Below are positions 1-11,319 of a DNA stretch of 64,000 bases, piece by piece (position 1 is the stretch's first letter; each line of letters starts with the position of its first letter). Source of the stretch: Hymenobacter sediminis (GTDB lineage Bacteria > Bacteroidota > Bacteroidia > Cytophagales > Hymenobacteraceae); the NCBI RefSeq assembly GCF_003231285.1, contig NZ_QKNS01000001.1, positions 868,001-932,000 of the forward strand. Reading direction: 5' to 3'. Under the pieces are notes generated by a model that saw nothing but the letters and a program-made list of their open reading frames with translations, did no database searches and was not told where the DNA came from. The translations under genes and the position numbers were made by a program.

Positions 1-158
1 AAGTAGGGTCGGTATCATGGGACCAAGTGCGCACCATCGCCGAAACAAAGATGCCTGACCTCAACGCCTTCAAGGTAGAGTCGGCTATGCGTCAGGTAGC
101 TGGTACGGCTCGCAGCATGGGCATCACCATCTCGGGTACTTCTCCCTTTGCTGAATAA
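1..158 (+). CDS. rplK: 50S ribosomal protein L11, C-terminal part (5' end outside window)
   Basis: The first 158 bases read in one frame into the C-terminal rRNA-binding domain of L11, with the family-typical stretches [17 protein letters not shown] and MGITISG before a TAA stop. L11 binds 23S rRNA at the GTPase-associated centre together with the L10/L7-L12 stalk, whose genes follow here. rplA begins 19 nt downstream, so the genes are surely co-transcribed. Only about 52 residues are visible; the start codon lies upstream of the window. Confidence 0.96.
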   Translation, partial: VGSVSWDQVRTIAETKMPDLNAFKVESAMRQVAGTARSMGITISGTSPFAE

Positions 159-177
159 TTAACAACGGAGAAGACAC

Positions 178-873
178 ATGGCAAAAATTAGCAAAAAGCG
201 CAAGGAAGCCCTTGCCAAGCACGACCTGACCGAAGTTCGGAACTTGGTAGAAGCAGCTAAAGTGGTGAAGGATATTACCTACACCAAGTTTGATGCTTCT
301 GTTGACATCGACGTTCGCTTGGGCGTTGACCCCCGCAAAGCTGACCAGATGGTACGTGGTGTAGCCACGCTACCTCATGGTACTGGCAAAACCGTTCGCG
401 TTCTGGCTCTAGTAACTGCCGATAAGGAAGCTGAAGCTACTGCAGCTGGTGCTGACTATGTTGGTTTGGATGACTACATCGCCAAAATTGAGAAAGGCTG
501 GACGGATATCGACGTAATCATCACGATGCCGTCGGTAATGGCTAAGGTTGGTCGTCTGGGTCGTGTATTGGGTCCTCGTGGTCTAATGCCAAACCCTAAG
601 TCGGGTACTGTAACCACGGACGTAGCCAAGGCTGTGCAAGAAGTGAAGGCTGGTAAAATCGACTTCAAAGTTGATAAAACCGGTATCATCCACTGCTCGG
701 TTGGTAAAGTGTCTTTCGACGAGCAAAAGCTCGCTGAAAATGCCATCGAAGTTATCCAGACGCTACAGCGCCTGAAGCCTTCGTCGGCCAAAGGTACCTA
801 CATCAAGAGCATCACGCTTTCGAGCACGATGTCGCCCGCCGTTCCGGTTGACACGCAAGTAACTTCCGCCTAA
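178..873 (+). CDS. rplA: 50S ribosomal protein L1
   Basis: 231 residues, the normal length for L1. It forms the mobile L1 stalk of the large subunit near the E site and assists tRNA release; in several bacteria it also represses its own operon by binding mRNA. The signature around residues 113-145 is clear ([19 protein letters not shown] followed by [11 protein letters not shown]). The ATG is preceded by a purine-rich GGAGAAG, one of the few plausible Shine-Dalgarno sequences in the window. It lies between rplK and rplJ with short gaps, the standard rplKAJL order. Confidence 0.98.
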   Translation: MAKISKKRKEALAKHDLTEVRNLVEAAKVVKDITYTKFDASVDIDVRLGVDPRKADQMVRGVATLPHGTGKTVRVLALVTADKEAEATAAGADYVGLDDYIAKIEKGWTDIDVIITMPSVMAKVGRLGRVLGPRGLMPNPKSGTVTTDVAKAVQEVKAGKIDFKVDKTGIIHCSVGKVSFDEQKLAENAIEVIQTLQRLKPSSAKGTYIKSITLSSTMSPAVPVDTQVTSA

Positions 874-893
874 GTTTTAATCAACACGACGAT

Positions 894-1448
894 ATGATCC
901 GGGAAGACAAACAAGCCCTCGTCGACGAGTTGAGCGAGAAGTTTCAATCGCACAACGCGTTCTACATCGCCGATGCTTCGGGGATGTCGGTGGCGAAAAT
1001 CAACGAATTCCGTCGCCTGTGCTTCAACCGCGGCATGGAGTTCAAAGTGTACAAGAACACGTTCATCCGCAAGGCGCTCGATACCCTCGGTGGCGACACT
1101 TCGGAGATGGACACCGCGCTGAAAGGCCAGTCGGGCATCCTGTTCTCAAAAGAGTCAGGCAACGCTCCTGCCAAACTGCTGCAGGATTTCTACAAAGCCC
1201 AGAACTACGGTAAAGGTGTTGAGCCCAAGCCGGCGCTGAAAGGTGCTTACGTAGATGCTAGCATCTACATCGGTGCTAACCAGCTGACCAGCCTCAGCAC
1301 GCTGAAAGGCAAAAATGAGCTTATCGGTGATGTTATCGGTCTGCTCCAGTCGCCCGCCAAAAATGTTATCTCTGCTCTGTCGAGCGGTGGCAATAAACTG
1401 GCTGGCATCCTCAAAACGCTTTCCGAAAAAGAAGAGGTTGCAGGCTAA
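894..1448 (+). CDS. rplJ: 50S ribosomal protein L10
   Basis: 184 residues, similar to the usual 165-180. L10 anchors the L7/L12 dimers to 23S rRNA at the base of the factor-binding stalk. The N-terminal domain carries the conserved pattern of a lysine-rich start, FYIADASGMSV and a FKVYKNTFIRKAL segment; the C-terminal helix that binds L7/L12 ends in LSEKEEVAG. It starts 20 nt after rplA and is followed 67 nt later by rplL. I saw no long structured leader immediately before it, so any L10 autoregulation would have to act elsewhere. Confidence 0.97.
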   Translation: MIREDKQALVDELSEKFQSHNAFYIADASGMSVAKINEFRRLCFNRGMEFKVYKNTFIRKALDTLGGDTSEMDTALKGQSGILFSKESGNAPAKLLQDFYKAQNYGKGVEPKPALKGAYVDASIYIGANQLTSLSTLKGKNELIGDVIGLLQSPAKNVISALSSGGNKLAGILKTLSEKEEVAG

Positions 1449-1515
1449 CCGCTGCTCATCTTTTTCAATTTTGATTTCCAAAAGTTCAACAACCCCTTTT
1501 TAACAATCTACAGAA

Positions 1516-1896
1516 ATGGCAGATTTGAAAGCATTCGCCGAGCAGCTCGTTAGCCTGACGGTAAAAGAAGTAAACGAACTGGCTACTATCCTGAAAGACG
1601 AGTATGGCATTGAGCCTGCTGCCGCTGCTCCCGTAATGGTAGCAGGTGGTGCTGGCGCTGGTGCTGCTGACGCTCCTGAGGAGAAAACCTCATTCGACGT
1701 AATCCTGAAGTCGGCTGGTGCTGGCAAACTGGCTGTAGTGAAACTGGTGAAAGACCTGACTGGTCTGGGCCTGAAAGAAGCTAAAGAACTGGTGGACGGT
1801 GCTCCTAAGGCTCTGAAAGAAGGTGTTGCTAAAGACGAAGCTGAGTCGCTGAAGAAGCAACTGGAAGAAGCTGGCGCTGAAGTAGAAGTTAAGTAA
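1516..1896 (+). CDS. rplL: 50S ribosomal protein L7/L12
   Basis: 126 residues, typical. The N-terminal dimerisation segment (residues 1-33) is joined to the C-terminal factor-binding domain by an Ala/Gly-rich hinge at about residues 35-55. The C-terminal domain has the conserved [28 protein letters not shown] and [11 protein letters not shown] elements. Several copies per ribosome recruit EF-G, EF-Tu and IF2. A terminator-like hairpin follows within 40 nt, so part of the transcription probably ends here, which would give more L7/L12 than the RNA polymerase genes downstream. Confidence 0.98.
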   Translation: MADLKAFAEQLVSLTVKEVNELATILKDEYGIEPAAAAPVMVAGGAGAGAADAPEEKTSFDVILKSAGAGKLAVVKLVKDLTGLGLKEAKELVDGAPKALKEGVAKDEAESLKKQLEEAGAEVEVK

Positions 1897-1933
1897 TTTC
1901 TGCTGCCTGCTCTTAAAACCAGCAAATAAGGAG

Positions 1934-1962
1934 AGGCCTGGCAACTAAGCCAGGTCTTTTCC
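1934..1962 (+). terminator. Hairpin terminator/attenuator after rplL
   Basis: AGGCCTGGC (1934-1942) pairs with GCCAGGTCT (1949-1957) around a six-base loop, with one G-T wobble, and is followed by TTT. It lies between rplL and rpoB, where other bacteria have an attenuator that lowers rpoBC expression relative to the ribosomal proteins. Confidence 0.7.
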
Positions 1963-1980
1963 TGTTTGTAGGCAATAAAC

Positions 1981-2085
1981 TAATCGGAAGTTCGTTTGCA
2001 CGCCGCTTTGCGGCTTTTTGTGCCTACGGATGCTAGAGGCGCAAAGTTCTGCTTTGCGCTTTCGTGCGCCCACTACTTCCGAAAT
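1981..2085 (+). promoter_or_regulatory. Structured rplL-rpoB intercistronic region
   Basis: Two hairpins sit inside a closing stem. CGGAAGT (1985-1991) can pair with ACTTCCG (2075-2081). Inside, GCCGC-TTT-GCGGC (2002-2014) followed by TTTTT (2015-2019) looks like an intrinsic terminator, and GCGCAAAG (2039-2046) pairs with CTTTGCGC (2052-2059). The nested arrangement suggests a folded RNA that controls readthrough into rpoB. The folding is read directly from complementarity; the regulatory role is inference. Confidence 0.5.
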
Positions 2086-2156
2086 TTTCAAGATAGTAGC
2101 CTTGTTGCTATCCTGATGTGGATTCTCTCAGTATCCATTTCCTAACCCCACATACA

Positions 2157-5100
2157 TTGGCTACACCGAAAGCACAGACAGGTCTGCAAAAACTGCAGGC
2201 GGCTGACGAGCGGATCAACTTCGCCAAGATTAAAAAGGTTATTGAGTACCCGGATTTCCTAGACGTGCAGGTGCGCTCGTTTATGGACTTCTTCCAGTTG
2301 GAAACGGCTGCCGAGAACCGTACCGATGAGGGGCTCTTCAAAGTATTCGCCGAGAACTTTCCGATTTCGGACTCGCGTGAAAACTTTGTACTGACCTTTA
2401 TCGATTACCACGTTGATCCTCCCAAGTACTCCGTTGATGAGTGCATTGATCGGGGGTTAACTTACTCGGTGCCGTTGAAAGCTAAGCTCCGCTTAGTCTG
2501 CAACGATACGGATAACGAAGACTTTGAGACGATCGAGCAAGAGGTTTTCTTGGGAAATATTCCCTACATGACCGAAAAAGGCTCTTTCGTGATTAACGGG
2601 GCCGAGCGTGTTATCGTATCGCAGCTGCACCGTTCACCAGGTGTGTTTTTTGCTCAAAGCAAGCACACGAACGGCACTAAGCTGTACTCAGCCCGTATCA
2701 TTCCGTTCAAAGGTTCGTGGATTGAGTTCGCCACGGATGTAAACAACGTGATGTATGCCTACATCGACCGGAAGAAGAAATTCCCGGTTACTACGTTGCT
2801 ACGTGCCATCGGTTACGGCACCGATAAAGACATTCTCGATCTGTTCGGGCTGTCAGAGGAGGTAAAGGCCGATAAGAAGAATCTCAAGAAAGCTGTAGGA
2901 CGCAAGCTGGCTGCCCGTGTGCTTCGCACTTGGACGGAAGACTTCGTGGACGAAGATACCGGTGAAGTGGTATCTATTGACCGCAATGAGGTTTTGCTAG
3001 AGCGTGACTCTACTATTGAAGAGGAGGACATCGACGTTATTCTGAACGCTGGTGCCAAGTCAGTAATTCTGCACCGCGAGAATGTAAACATTGCAGACTA
3101 TGCAATCATTTACAACACGCTGCAGAAGGACAACTCCAACTCGGAAAAAGAAGCCGTTGAGCAAATCTACCGTCAGCTCCGTAACACGGAAGCCCCTGAC
3201 GAGGAAACTGCCCGCGACATCATCCAAAAGCTATTCTTCTCGGATAAGCGCTACGACCTTGGTGACGTAGGCCGCTACCGTATTAATAAGAAGCTAGGTA
3301 TTGACACAAACTGGGACGCCCGCGTGCTGACCAACGAGGACATCGTTCTCATCGTGAAATACCTGATCGGTCTGATCAACTCAAAGGCCATTGTCGATGA
3401 CATTGACCACCTGAGCAACCGCCGCGTGCGCACGGTAGGGGAGCAGCTATATGCTCAGTTCGGCGTAGGTCTGGCCCGTATGGCGCGTACTATTAAGGAG
3501 CGCATGAACGTGCGCGACAATGAGGACTTCAAGCCGGTTGACCTGATTAATGCTCGTACTCTGTCGAGCGTAATCAACTCGTTCTTCGGTACGAATCAGC
3601 TTTCCCAGTTCATGGACCAGACCAACCCTCTGGCCGAGGTGACGCACAAGCGTCGCGTATCGGCACTAGGGCCAGGTGGTCTGTCGCGTGAGCGTGCTGG
3701 TTTCGAAGTACGTGACGTTCACTACACCCACTACGGCCGTCTGTGCACCATTGAAACGCCGGAAGGACCAAACATTGGTCTGATTTCGTCACTGTGTGTA
3801 CACGCCCGCGTAAACTCGATGGGCTTCATTGAAACTCCCTACCGCACCGTAGAAAACGGTAAGGTAGATACCACGGAGAATGTGAAGTACCTGACTGCTG
3901 AGGAAGAAGACACTCACCACATCGCGCAGGCTAACGCTCGCATTGATGAGGAGGGTAATTTCGTGAATGAGCTGGTAAAAGGTCGTTTCGAAGGTGACTT
4001 CCCGGTAGTAGGCCCGACGGAATATAGCTACATGGACGTAGCACCGAATCAGATTGTATCGGTAGCTGCTTCGCTGATTCCATTCTTGGAGCACGATGAC
4101 GCCAACCGCGCCCTGATGGGTTCAAACATGCAACGTCAGGCAGTACCGCTGTTGAAGGCTGAGGCTCCTATTGTAGGCACTGGCTTGGAAGGTCGCGTAG
4201 CTATTGACTCCCGCACTCTGGTAGTAGCCGAGGGTGATGGTGTTATCGACTACGTGGACGCCAACAAGATCGTGGTGAAGTACGACCTGACGGAAGACGA
4301 TATCCTCGTAAGCTTCGATGCTGAGAAGATTTCGTACGATCTGATCAAATTCCGTCGCACCAACCAAGATACTTGCATCAACCTGACGCCACTCGTGAAG
4401 AAAGGCGAGCGGGTAACCAAAGGTCAACCCCTCTGTGAAGGCTACGGCACGAACAAAGGTGAGCTGGCATTGGGCCGCAACATGCAGGTAGCCTTTATGC
4501 CGTGGCAGGGTTACAACTTCGAAGACGCCATCGTTATTTCGGAGCGTGTAGTTCGCGACGACATCTTCACCTCAATTCACATTGAGGAGTTTGAGCTGGA
4601 AGTGCGCGAGACCAAGCGTGGCGAAGAAGAGCTGACTTCGGAAATTCCGAACGTGAGCGAAGAAGCTGTGCGCAACCTCGACGACAACGGCATCATCCGT
4701 CTGGGCGCTGAGGTTCGCGAAGGCGATATTCTCATCGGTAAGATCACGCCGAAGGGTGAAACCGATCCGACCCCCGAGGAGAAGCTGCTCCGCGCCATCT
4801 TTGGTGACAAGGCCGGCGACGTGAAAGATGCCTCCCTTAAAGCGCCACCATCCCTGAACGGGGTAGTAATCGGCACTAAGCTGTTCTCTCGTCCGAAGAA
4901 AGACAAAAACCTACGGGCTAAGTCGAAGAAGGAAGTAGAAGAGCTGAAGGAGTCGTATGCTCGCGAGTTGCGCGGTATCAAAGCCGTAATGATCGAGAAG
5001 CTGGTGCAACTGCTGGAAGGCAAGACGTCGCAGGGCGTAAAGCACAAGTTTGGCGATGAAATCCTGACCAAGGGTGTGAAATTCGGGAAGAAGAACATCA

Positions 5101-6059
5101 CGGAAGCGTTGTTCCCTGAGAAGAACCCTTACAAGGACGAGAGCAACTACGCCGTGCCGGAAGAGGTGAACATGTTCAAAGACCTCATTCTGGAGAACTG
5201 GACCGCCGACGATAAAGTGAACCGGATGTTGTCTGAACTGGTGAAAAACTACACCAAGAAGCGCAACACCATCACGGCTCGTTTCAAGCGCGACCGGTTT
5301 ACGCTGGAAGTAGGCGACGAACTGCCCGCTGGTATCGTGCAGCTGGCCAAGGTATACATTGCCAAGAAGCGCAAGCTGAAGGTGGGTGACAAGATGGCTG
5401 GTCGTCACGGTAACAAAGGGGTAGTAGCCCGCATCGTGCGCGATGAGGACATGCCCTTCCTGCCCGACGGCACACCGATGGATATCGTGCTCAACCCGCT
5501 AGGTGTACCGAGCCGTATGAACATCGGCCAGATTTACGAGACTGTACTGGGCTGGGCTGGCCTGAAGCTGGGCCGCACCTATGCTACCCCTATTTTCGAC
5601 GGTGCTACCGAAGAGGAAGTATCGAAGGAGTTGGCGGAAGCCGGTCTGCCGCACTTTGGTCGTGCTTACCTGCACGACGGTCTCACGGGCCAGCGTTTCG
5701 ATCAGCCAGTAACCGTAGGCGTGATTTACATGCTCAAACTGGGTCACTTGGTTGATGACAAGATGCACGCCCGTTCGATTGGTCCGTACTCGCTCATCAC
5801 GCAGCAGCCGCTGGGTGGTAAAGCACAGTTCGGTGGTCAGCGCTTCGGTGAAATGGAGGTGTGGGCGCTGGAGGCCTTCGGTGCTTCCAACGTGCTGCAA
5901 GAAATCCTCACGGTGAAGTCGGACGACGTGGTAGGTCGCGCCAAGGCGTACGAAGCCATTGTAAAAGGCGACGTACTACCCAAGCCGAATATCCCCGAGT
6001 CATTCAACGTACTCATCCACGAGCTACGCGGTCTGGCCCTGGAAATCACGCTTGACTAA
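2157..6059 (+). CDS. rpoB: DNA-directed RNA polymerase subunit beta
   Basis: RNA polymerase beta subunit, about 1300 residues. The rifampicin-pocket region is intact ([18 protein letters not shown], then [20 protein letters not shown]), as are the C-terminal [12 protein letters not shown] and EMEVWALEA motifs. Start choice is unusual: the open frame begins with GTG at 2118, but the usual N-terminus for the group, ATPKAQ preceded by Met, would begin at TTG 2157. I prefer TTG; no ATG is available in frame. The gene is preceded by the structured spacer and followed by a 333-nt gap before rpoC. Confidence 0.95.
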   Translation: MATPKAQTGLQKLQAADERINFAKIKKVIEYPDFLDVQVRSFMDFFQLETAAENRTDEGLFKVFAENFPISDSRENFVLTFIDYHVDPPKYSVDECIDRGLTYSVPLKAKLRLVCNDTDNEDFETIEQEVFLGNIPYMTEKGSFVINGAERVIVSQLHRSPGVFFAQSKHTNGTKLYSARIIPFKGSWIEFATDVNNVMYAYIDRKKKFPVTTLLRAIGYGTDKDILDLFGLSEEVKADKKNLKKAVGRKLAARVLRTWTEDFVDEDTGEVVSIDRNEVLLERDSTIEEEDIDVILNAGAKSVILHRENVNIADYAIIYNTLQKDNSNSEKEAVEQIYRQLRNTEAPDEETARDIIQKLFFSDKRYDLGDVGRYRINKKLGIDTNWDARVLTNEDIVLIVKYLIGLINSKAIVDDIDHLSNRRVRTVGEQLYAQFGVGLARMARTIKERMNVRDNEDFKPVDLINARTLSSVINSFFGTNQLSQFMDQTNPLAEVTHKRRVSALGPGGLSRERAGFEVRDVHYTHYGRLCTIETPEGPNIGLISSLCVHARVNSMGFIETPYRTVENGKVDTTENVKYLTAEEEDTHHIAQANARIDEEGNFVNELVKGRFEGDFPVVGPTEYSYMDVAPNQIVSVAASLIPFLEHDDANRALMGSNMQRQAVPLLKAEAPIVGTGLEGRVAIDSRTLVVAEGDGVIDYVDANKIVVKYDLTEDDILVSFDAEKISYDLIKFRRTNQDTCINLTPLVKKGERVTKGQPLCEGYGTNKGELALGRNMQVAFMPWQGYNFEDAIVISERVVRDDIFTSIHIEEFELEVRETKRGEEELTSEIPNVSEEAVRNLDDNGIIRLGAEVREGDILIGKITPKGETDPTPEEKLLRAIFGDKAGDVKDASLKAPPSLNGVVIGTKLFSRPKKDKNLRAKSKKEVEELKESYARELRGIKAVMIEKLVQLLEGKTSQGVKHKFGDEILTKGVKFGKKNITEALFPEKNPYKDESNYAVPEEVNMFKDLILENWTADDKVNRMLSELVKNYTKKRNTITARFKRDRFTLEVGDELPAGIVQLAKVYIAKKRKLKVGDKMAGRHGNKGVVARIVRDEDMPFLPDGTPMDIVLNPLGVPSRMNIGQIYETVLGWAGLKLGRTYATPIFDGATEEEVSKELAEAGLPHFGRAYLHDGLTGQRFDQPVTVGVIYMLKLGHLVDDKMHARSIGPYSLITQQPLGGKAQFGGQRFGEMEVWALEAFGASNVLQEILTVKSDDVVGRAKAYEAIVKGDVLPKPNIPESFNVLIHELRGLALEITLD

Positions 6060-6392
6060 ATTTTGAAGGGTAGGGGCTGATATTTCAATGTTGGCTCCTA
6101 CCCCTTCAGAATATATAAACTGCGGTTCGGGAGACCGATAACATCTGCTCCCGGCGTCGTTCCGAGATATGGTCAGAACGGCATCAACCTCCGGAAGCAA
6201 GTGGCCGCAATTTGATTCAGCTAGCTGGATCACCCGATTACCAGACCTGGCGGAAACCTACTGCGCGGCGTACCTATCCGACCCGCAGAGCACTTTTCGC
6301 AGAGTCGAACTGTTATGTTCTTTCCGACTACTCTTAAGAATAGCGGAACCAACGAACAGATAAAAGCCACCAGCTAACAACAGCTACCCTAC
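6060..6392 (+). other. rpoB-rpoC intergenic region, 333 nt
   Basis: No convincing gene. Directly after the rpoB stop an imperfect hairpin pairs 6065-6078 with 6093-6107 (14 pairs, one bulged C) but has no T tract. Further on, CGGGAG (6128-6133) can pair with CTCCCG (6148-6153) and TTCCG/CGGAA pairs are also possible, so the transcribed spacer may fold. No TAnnTTTG box was found. A 64-codon open frame at 6169-6363 has no recognisable features. The gap is long for rpoB-rpoC, which often lie within 100 nt. Confidence 0.45.
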
Positions 6393-9300
6393 ATGGCGTT
6401 TGCAAAAAACAAGAAACTGGTACAGGACTTCTCGAAAGTTACCATTTCGCTGGCCTCGCCCGAATCCATCCTGGAGCGGTCGAACGGTGAAGTAGTAAAG
6501 CCCGAGACGATCAACTACCGGACGTACAAGCCCGAAATGGGCGGCCTGTTTTGCGAGCGGATTTTCGGTCCCGTAAAGGACTGGGAATGCCACTGCGGCA
6601 AATACAAGCGGATTCGTTATAAAGGCATCATCTGCGACCGTTGCGGCGTGGAAGTGACCGAGAAGAAAGTACGCCGGGAGCGGATGGGCCACATCGAATT
6701 GGTGGTGCCCGTTGCGCACATCTGGTACTTCAAGTCTCTGCCTAATAAAATCGGCTATCTGCTGGGCCTGCCCACCAAGAAGCTTGATCAGATTATTTAT
6801 TACGAGCGGTATGTAGTAGTACAGCCGGGCGTATTGGCCGAGGAAGGCGTGCAGCAGCTTGACTTCCTCACCGAAGACGAATACCTCGACATCATCGACA
6901 AGCTCCCCCGCGAGAATCAGATGCTGCCGAACGAGGACCCCAACAAGTTCATCGCTCGTATGGGTGCTGATGCACTGCAACTCTTGTTGGAGCGCATCAA
7001 CCTCGATGAGCTTTCGTACTCGCTGCGTGACTCAGCTGCACACGAAACCTCGCAACAGCGCAAGGCTGAGGCGTTGAAGCGTCTGCGCGTAGTGGAAGCA
7101 TTTCGTGATGCTTCTACTCGCATTGAGAACAAGCCCGAGTGGATGGTAATCCGCATGGTACCGGTGATTCCGCCGGAACTGCGCCCCCTCGTGCCCTTGG
7201 ATGGTGGCCGTTTCGCTACCTCTGACTTGAACGACTTGTACCGTCGCGTTATCATCCGCAACAACCGCCTCAAGCGCCTAATCGAAATCAAGGCTCCTGA
7301 AGTGATTCTGCGGAACGAAAAGCGCATGCTGCAAGAAGCCGTAGACTCGCTCTTCGACAACTCGCGTAAGGTGAACGCCGTGCGCGCCGAAGGTAACCGT
7401 GCCCTGAAGTCGTTGTCCGATATGCTAAAAGGCAAGCAGGGCCGCTTCCGTCAGAACCTGCTCGGTAAGCGTGTCGACTACTCGGGCCGTTCGGTTATTG
7501 TAGTAGGCCCCGAGTTGAAGCTGCACGAGTGCGGTCTGCCCAAGAACATGGCGGCCGAGCTGTTCAAGCCGTTCATCATCCGCAAGCTCATTGAGCGCGG
7601 CATCGTGAAGACGGTGAAATCAGCTAAGAAAATTGTGGACCGCAAGGACGCAGTAGTATGGGACATCTTGGAGAACGTGCTGAAAGGCCACCCAGTGCTC
7701 CTGAACCGTGCTCCTACCCTGCACCGTTTGGGTATCCAGGCGTTCCAGCCTCGCCTCATCGAGGGTAAAGCTATTCAGCTGCACCCATTGGTGTGTACGG
7801 CATTTAACGCTGACTTTGACGGTGACCAGATGGCTGTGCACGTTCCGCTCGGACCGGCCGCTATTCTGGAAGCCTCTATGCTGATGCTGGCCTCGCACAA
7901 CATCCTGAACCCCGCCAACGGCGCGCCCATTGCGGTGCCGTCGCAGGACATGGTTCTGGGTCTGTACTACGTGACCAAAGGCAAGCGTAGCACAGAAGAG
8001 GAGAGCATCCAAGGCGAAGGCCGTATGTTCTACTCCGATGAAGAGGTAGTAATTGCCATCAACGAGGGTCAGCTTTCAAAGCACGCCTATATCAAGGTGC
8101 GCACGAAGGTTCGTGACGAGGAAGATAACCTCGTGACGAAGATCATCGAAACCGTAGCCGGCCGCGTGCTCTTCAATCAGCTCGTGCCTGAGGAAGTAGG
8201 TTTCGTAGATGAGCTACTGACCAAGAAGAAGCTCCAGCAGATTATTTCGCTGGTGTTCAAGCGCACGGGTATGGCTCGTACCGCGCAGTTCCTCGACGAC
8301 ATCAAGACGCTGGGCTTCCAGTCGGCTTATAAAGGTGGTCTGTCGATGGGTCTGGGCGACATCAACATCCCGGCCGAGAAAGACGCCCTCATTGCCCAAG
8401 CTCAGGCCGACGTAGCTGCCGTAACGCAGAACTACCAGATGGGTCTGATTACGGACAACGAGCGTTACAACCAGGTTATCGACATCTGGACCCGCATCAA
8501 CAACCAAATCACTGAAACCCTCATGGGTCGCCTCGAAAAGGAGAACCAGGGCTTCAACTCGATTTACATGATGATGCACTCCGGTGCTCGTGGCTCGCGT
8601 GAGCAGATCCGTCAGCTCGGCGGTATGCGGGGTCTGATGGCTAAGCCACAGAAGTCGCTACAGGGTTCGGTAGGCGAGATTATTGAAAACCCGATTCTGT
8701 CTAACTTCAAAGAAGGTCTGGACGTAATCGAGTACTTCATCTCAACCCACGGTGCCCGTAAGGGTCTGGCCGACACGGCTCTGAAAACGGCTGACGCCGG
8801 CTACCTGACGCGTCGTCTGGTAGACGTGTCGCAGGACGTTATCGTAAACGAAAACGACTGTGGTACGCTGCGTGGCATCGAGACCTTCGCTCTGAAGGAT
8901 AACGAGGACATCGTAGAGCCGCTGGCTGAGCGTATCTTGGGCCGTGTGGCGGTACACGACATCGTGGACCCGCTGACCGACGAGGTTATTCTGCCTGCTG
9001 GTACGGAAATCACCGAGGACATTACCCGCCGCATTGATGCTACTAGCATTGAATCGGTAGAAATCCGCTCAGTGCTGACCTGCGAATCGAAGCGTGGTAT
9101 CTGCGCCAAGTGCTACGGCCGTAACCTGTCGTCGGGCCGCATGGTACAGAAAGGTGAGGCTGTAGGCGTAATTGCTGCTCAGTCTATCGGTGAACCCGGC
9201 ACCCAGCTGACCCTGCGTACCTTCCACGTAGGTGGTACGGCTTCTAACATTGCCGTAGAAGCCAGCCTGCGCGCCAAGTTCAACGGTGTAATCGAGTTTG

Positions 9301-10745
9301 AAGACATCCGGACTGTAGAAACCGCTAACGCTGATGGCGAGCCGGTGAAAGTAGTAATGGGTCGTTCGGGCGAGATTCGCATCGTGGAAAAAGGCACGGG
9401 TAAGGTATACATCACCCACCACGTTCCTTACGGCTCGTTCCTGCTGGTTGACGAAGGCCAAGAGGTAGAGAAAGGCCAAGAGCTGAACAACTGGGACCCT
9501 TACAACGCCGTTATTCTGGCCGAGTTCGATGGTACCGTTCAGTACGACGCCATCACCGAAGGCATCACTTACCGCGAGGAATCGGACGAACAGACCGGTC
9601 ACCGTGAGAAGGTGATTATCGAATCGAAGGCGAAGGATCAGAACCCAGCCATCATTGTTCGCCCTGGCAAGAAGGGCGATATGGAAGGCTCGAAGGGCTA
9701 TTCTATCCCGGTAGGTTCGCACTTGAACGTAGAGAACGGCGAGAAAATCAAGGCTGGTCAGATTCTGGCCAAGATTCCGCGTGCCGTGGGCAAAACCCGC
9801 GACATCACCGGTGGTCTGCCTCGCGTTACCGAGCTATTCGAAGCACGTAACCCCTCGAACCCGGCCGTTGTGGCTGAAATTGATGGGGTAGTAACCTACG
9901 GTACGGTGAAGCGTGGTAACCGTGAAATCTTCGTGGAGTCGAAAGACGGCGTGAAGAAGAAGTACATGGTGCCGCTGTCCAAGCACATTCTGGTGCAGGA
10001 CAACGACTTCATCCGGGCTGGTGCTCCTCTCTCCGACGGTGCCATCACTCCGACCGACATTCTGAACATTCAGGGTCCGGGCGCAGTGCAGGAGTACCTC
10101 GTGAACGAGATTCAGGAAGTATACCGCTTGCAGGGTGTGAAAATCAACGACAAGCACATCGAGGTGGTAGTTCGCCAGATGATGCAGAAGGTGGTTATCC
10201 TCGATGCTGGCGACACGACCTTCTTGGAGCACCAGGTGGTGGACAAGATTTCCTTCATGGAGGAAAACGATACCATCATCGACATGAAGGTGGTTACCGA
10301 AGCCGGTGATTCCAGCAACCTGAAGCCCGGCCAGATCGTAACGGCCCGCCGTCTGCGCGACGAAAACTCGTCACTCAAGCGTCGTGACCTTGCCCTGGTA
10401 CAGGTGCGTGACGCACAGCCGGCCGTATCGCGGCCCACGCTGCAGGGTATCACGCAGGCGTCGCTGGGTACGCAGTCATTCATCTCGGCCGCTTCCTTCC
10501 AAGAAACGACCAAGGTGCTGTCGGAAGCTGCCATCCGTGGCAAGGCCGACGAACTGCTGGGCCTGAAGGAGAACGTAATCGTAGGTCACCTCATCCCGGC
10601 TGGTACCGGTCTGCGCGAGTACACTCGTCAGATTGTGGGCTCGAAGGAAGAGTTGGAAGCCCAACAGGCTGCCAAGTCCGACGACGTAGCCGCTCCTACC
10701 AAGCGTCCGGCCCGTGCTTCGCGCCGCGAGTCGGTTTCGGAGTAG
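6393..10745 (+). CDS. rpoC: DNA-directed RNA polymerase subunit beta-prime
   Basis: 1450 residues, the usual size in Bacteroidota. The N-terminal zinc site reads [19 protein letters not shown] (about residues 66-84). The catalytic magnesium-binding [12 protein letters not shown] lies near residue 470, and the second zinc site [11 protein letters not shown] near residue 895. The trigger-loop region ([19 protein letters not shown]) follows it. The C-terminus ends in a basic [14 protein letters not shown] tail. It forms the catalytic core of RNA polymerase with RpoB. A strong terminator follows 21 nt after the stop. Confidence 0.99.
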   Translation: MAFAKNKKLVQDFSKVTISLASPESILERSNGEVVKPETINYRTYKPEMGGLFCERIFGPVKDWECHCGKYKRIRYKGIICDRCGVEVTEKKVRRERMGHIELVVPVAHIWYFKSLPNKIGYLLGLPTKKLDQIIYYERYVVVQPGVLAEEGVQQLDFLTEDEYLDIIDKLPRENQMLPNEDPNKFIARMGADALQLLLERINLDELSYSLRDSAAHETSQQRKAEALKRLRVVEAFRDASTRIENKPEWMVIRMVPVIPPELRPLVPLDGGRFATSDLNDLYRRVIIRNNRLKRLIEIKAPEVILRNEKRMLQEAVDSLFDNSRKVNAVRAEGNRALKSLSDMLKGKQGRFRQNLLGKRVDYSGRSVIVVGPELKLHECGLPKNMAAELFKPFIIRKLIERGIVKTVKSAKKIVDRKDAVVWDILENVLKGHPVLLNRAPTLHRLGIQAFQPRLIEGKAIQLHPLVCTAFNADFDGDQMAVHVPLGPAAILEASMLMLASHNILNPANGAPIAVPSQDMVLGLYYVTKGKRSTEEESIQGEGRMFYSDEEVVIAINEGQLSKHAYIKVRTKVRDEEDNLVTKIIETVAGRVLFNQLVPEEVGFVDELLTKKKLQQIISLVFKRTGMARTAQFLDDIKTLGFQSAYKGGLSMGLGDINIPAEKDALIAQAQADVAAVTQNYQMGLITDNERYNQVIDIWTRINNQITETLMGRLEKENQGFNSIYMMMHSGARGSREQIRQLGGMRGLMAKPQKSLQGSVGEIIENPILSNFKEGLDVIEYFISTHGARKGLADTALKTADAGYLTRRLVDVSQDVIVNENDCGTLRGIETFALKDNEDIVEPLAERILGRVAVHDIVDPLTDEVILPAGTEITEDITRRIDATSIESVEIRSVLTCESKRGICAKCYGRNLSSGRMVQKGEAVGVIAAQSIGEPGTQLTLRTFHVGGTASNIAVEASLRAKFNGVIEFEDIRTVETANADGEPVKVVMGRSGEIRIVEKGTGKVYITHHVPYGSFLLVDEGQEVEKGQELNNWDPYNAVILAEFDGTVQYDAITEGITYREESDEQTGHREKVIIESKAKDQNPAIIVRPGKKGDMEGSKGYSIPVGSHLNVENGEKIKAGQILAKIPRAVGKTRDITGGLPRVTELFEARNPSNPAVVAEIDGVVTYGTVKRGNREIFVESKDGVKKKYMVPLSKHILVQDNDFIRAGAPLSDGAITPTDILNIQGPGAVQEYLVNEIQEVYRLQGVKINDKHIEVVVRQMMQKVVILDAGDTTFLEHQVVDKISFMEENDTIIDMKVVTEAGDSSNLKPGQIVTARRLRDENSSLKRRDLALVQVRDAQPAVSRPTLQGITQASLGTQSFISAASFQETTKVLSEAAIRGKADELLGLKENVIVGHLIPAGTGLREYTRQIVGSKEELEAQQAAKSDDVAAPTKRPARASRRESVSE

Positions 10746-10765
10746 TTTAAATTTGAGTAATGTGG

Positions 10766-10798
10766 AAAAGCCGGCTGGGGAAACCCGGCCGGCTTTTT
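10766..10798 (+). terminator. Intrinsic terminator after rpoC
   Basis: AAAAGCCGGC (10766-10775) pairs perfectly with GCCGGCTTTT (10788-10797); the stem continues through a T-G wobble and GGG/CCC to a GAAA tetraloop, and a T run follows. A textbook terminator closing the rplKAJL-rpoBC unit. Confidence 0.9.
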
Positions 10799-10856
10799 CT
10801 TTTGTCCGTACTTTTAGCTTTACGCGCATCAGTGTGCGTCTTCAAGATCTATTTAC

Positions 10857-11204
10857 ATGGACCAATCAAACCAACCTGGAGCAGAAGCTACCCAGCCCCA
10901 AGACCCGAACGCCATCAGCATTGAACTGTCGGAGGAAATTGCCGAGGGTGAGTACGCTAATCTTGCCATGATTGCGCACAGCAACAGCGAGTTTGTCATT
11001 GACTTCATCCGTCTGATGCCAGGCTTGCCCAAAGCCAAAGTGAAATCCCGCATCATCCTTACGCCTGAACACGCCAAGCGACTGGTAGCTGCCCTAAACG
11101 AGAACATTGAGCGGTTTGAAAAGACCAATGGCGCTATCAAGGAACAGTCCAGTGAAGGCCCTCTGTACCCGATGGGCTTCGGGGGTAAGGTAGGCGAGGC
11201 CTAA
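10857..11204 (+). CDS. DUF3467 domain-containing protein
   Basis: 115 residues, acidic N-terminus then a compact domain recognisable as DUF3467: SEEIAEGEYANLAMIAHS, FVIDFIRLMPGLPKAKVKSR and ILTPEHAKRLVAALNENI. The family is small, soluble and of unknown function. From memory it is commonly found just downstream of rpoC in Bacteroidota, which hints at a link with transcription or translation, but the sequence shows no catalytic motif. It lies between two terminators, so it may be its own transcription unit; a weak TACTTTTA/TAGCTTTA box at 10809-10822 could serve as its -7 element. Confidence 0.85.
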   Translation: MDQSNQPGAEATQPQDPNAISIELSEEIAEGEYANLAMIAHSNSEFVIDFIRLMPGLPKAKVKSRIILTPEHAKRLVAALNENIERFEKTNGAIKEQSSEGPLYPMGFGGKVGEA

Positions 11205-11226
11205 CTGAAAATAATTATACGATTGT

Positions 11227-11266
11227 CAGGGCTTTTATCGAGAAGATAGAAGCCCTGTCTTATTTA
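11227..11266 (+). terminator. Terminator after the DUF3467 gene
   Basis: CAGGGCTT (11227-11234) pairs with AAGCCCTG (11250-11257), extended inward by TATC/GATA, followed by TCTTATTTAT. It closes the DUF3467 unit. Confidence 0.8.
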
Positions 11267-11319
11267 TATGCTATTCGGTGATATAAAACAGGTTAGATTG
11301 CCTACCCTATCTTTACCCC

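Noticed and set aside
6169..6363. 64-codon open frame in the rpoB-rpoC gap
   Set aside because: No start signal, no domain, irregular composition; more likely untranslated spacer.
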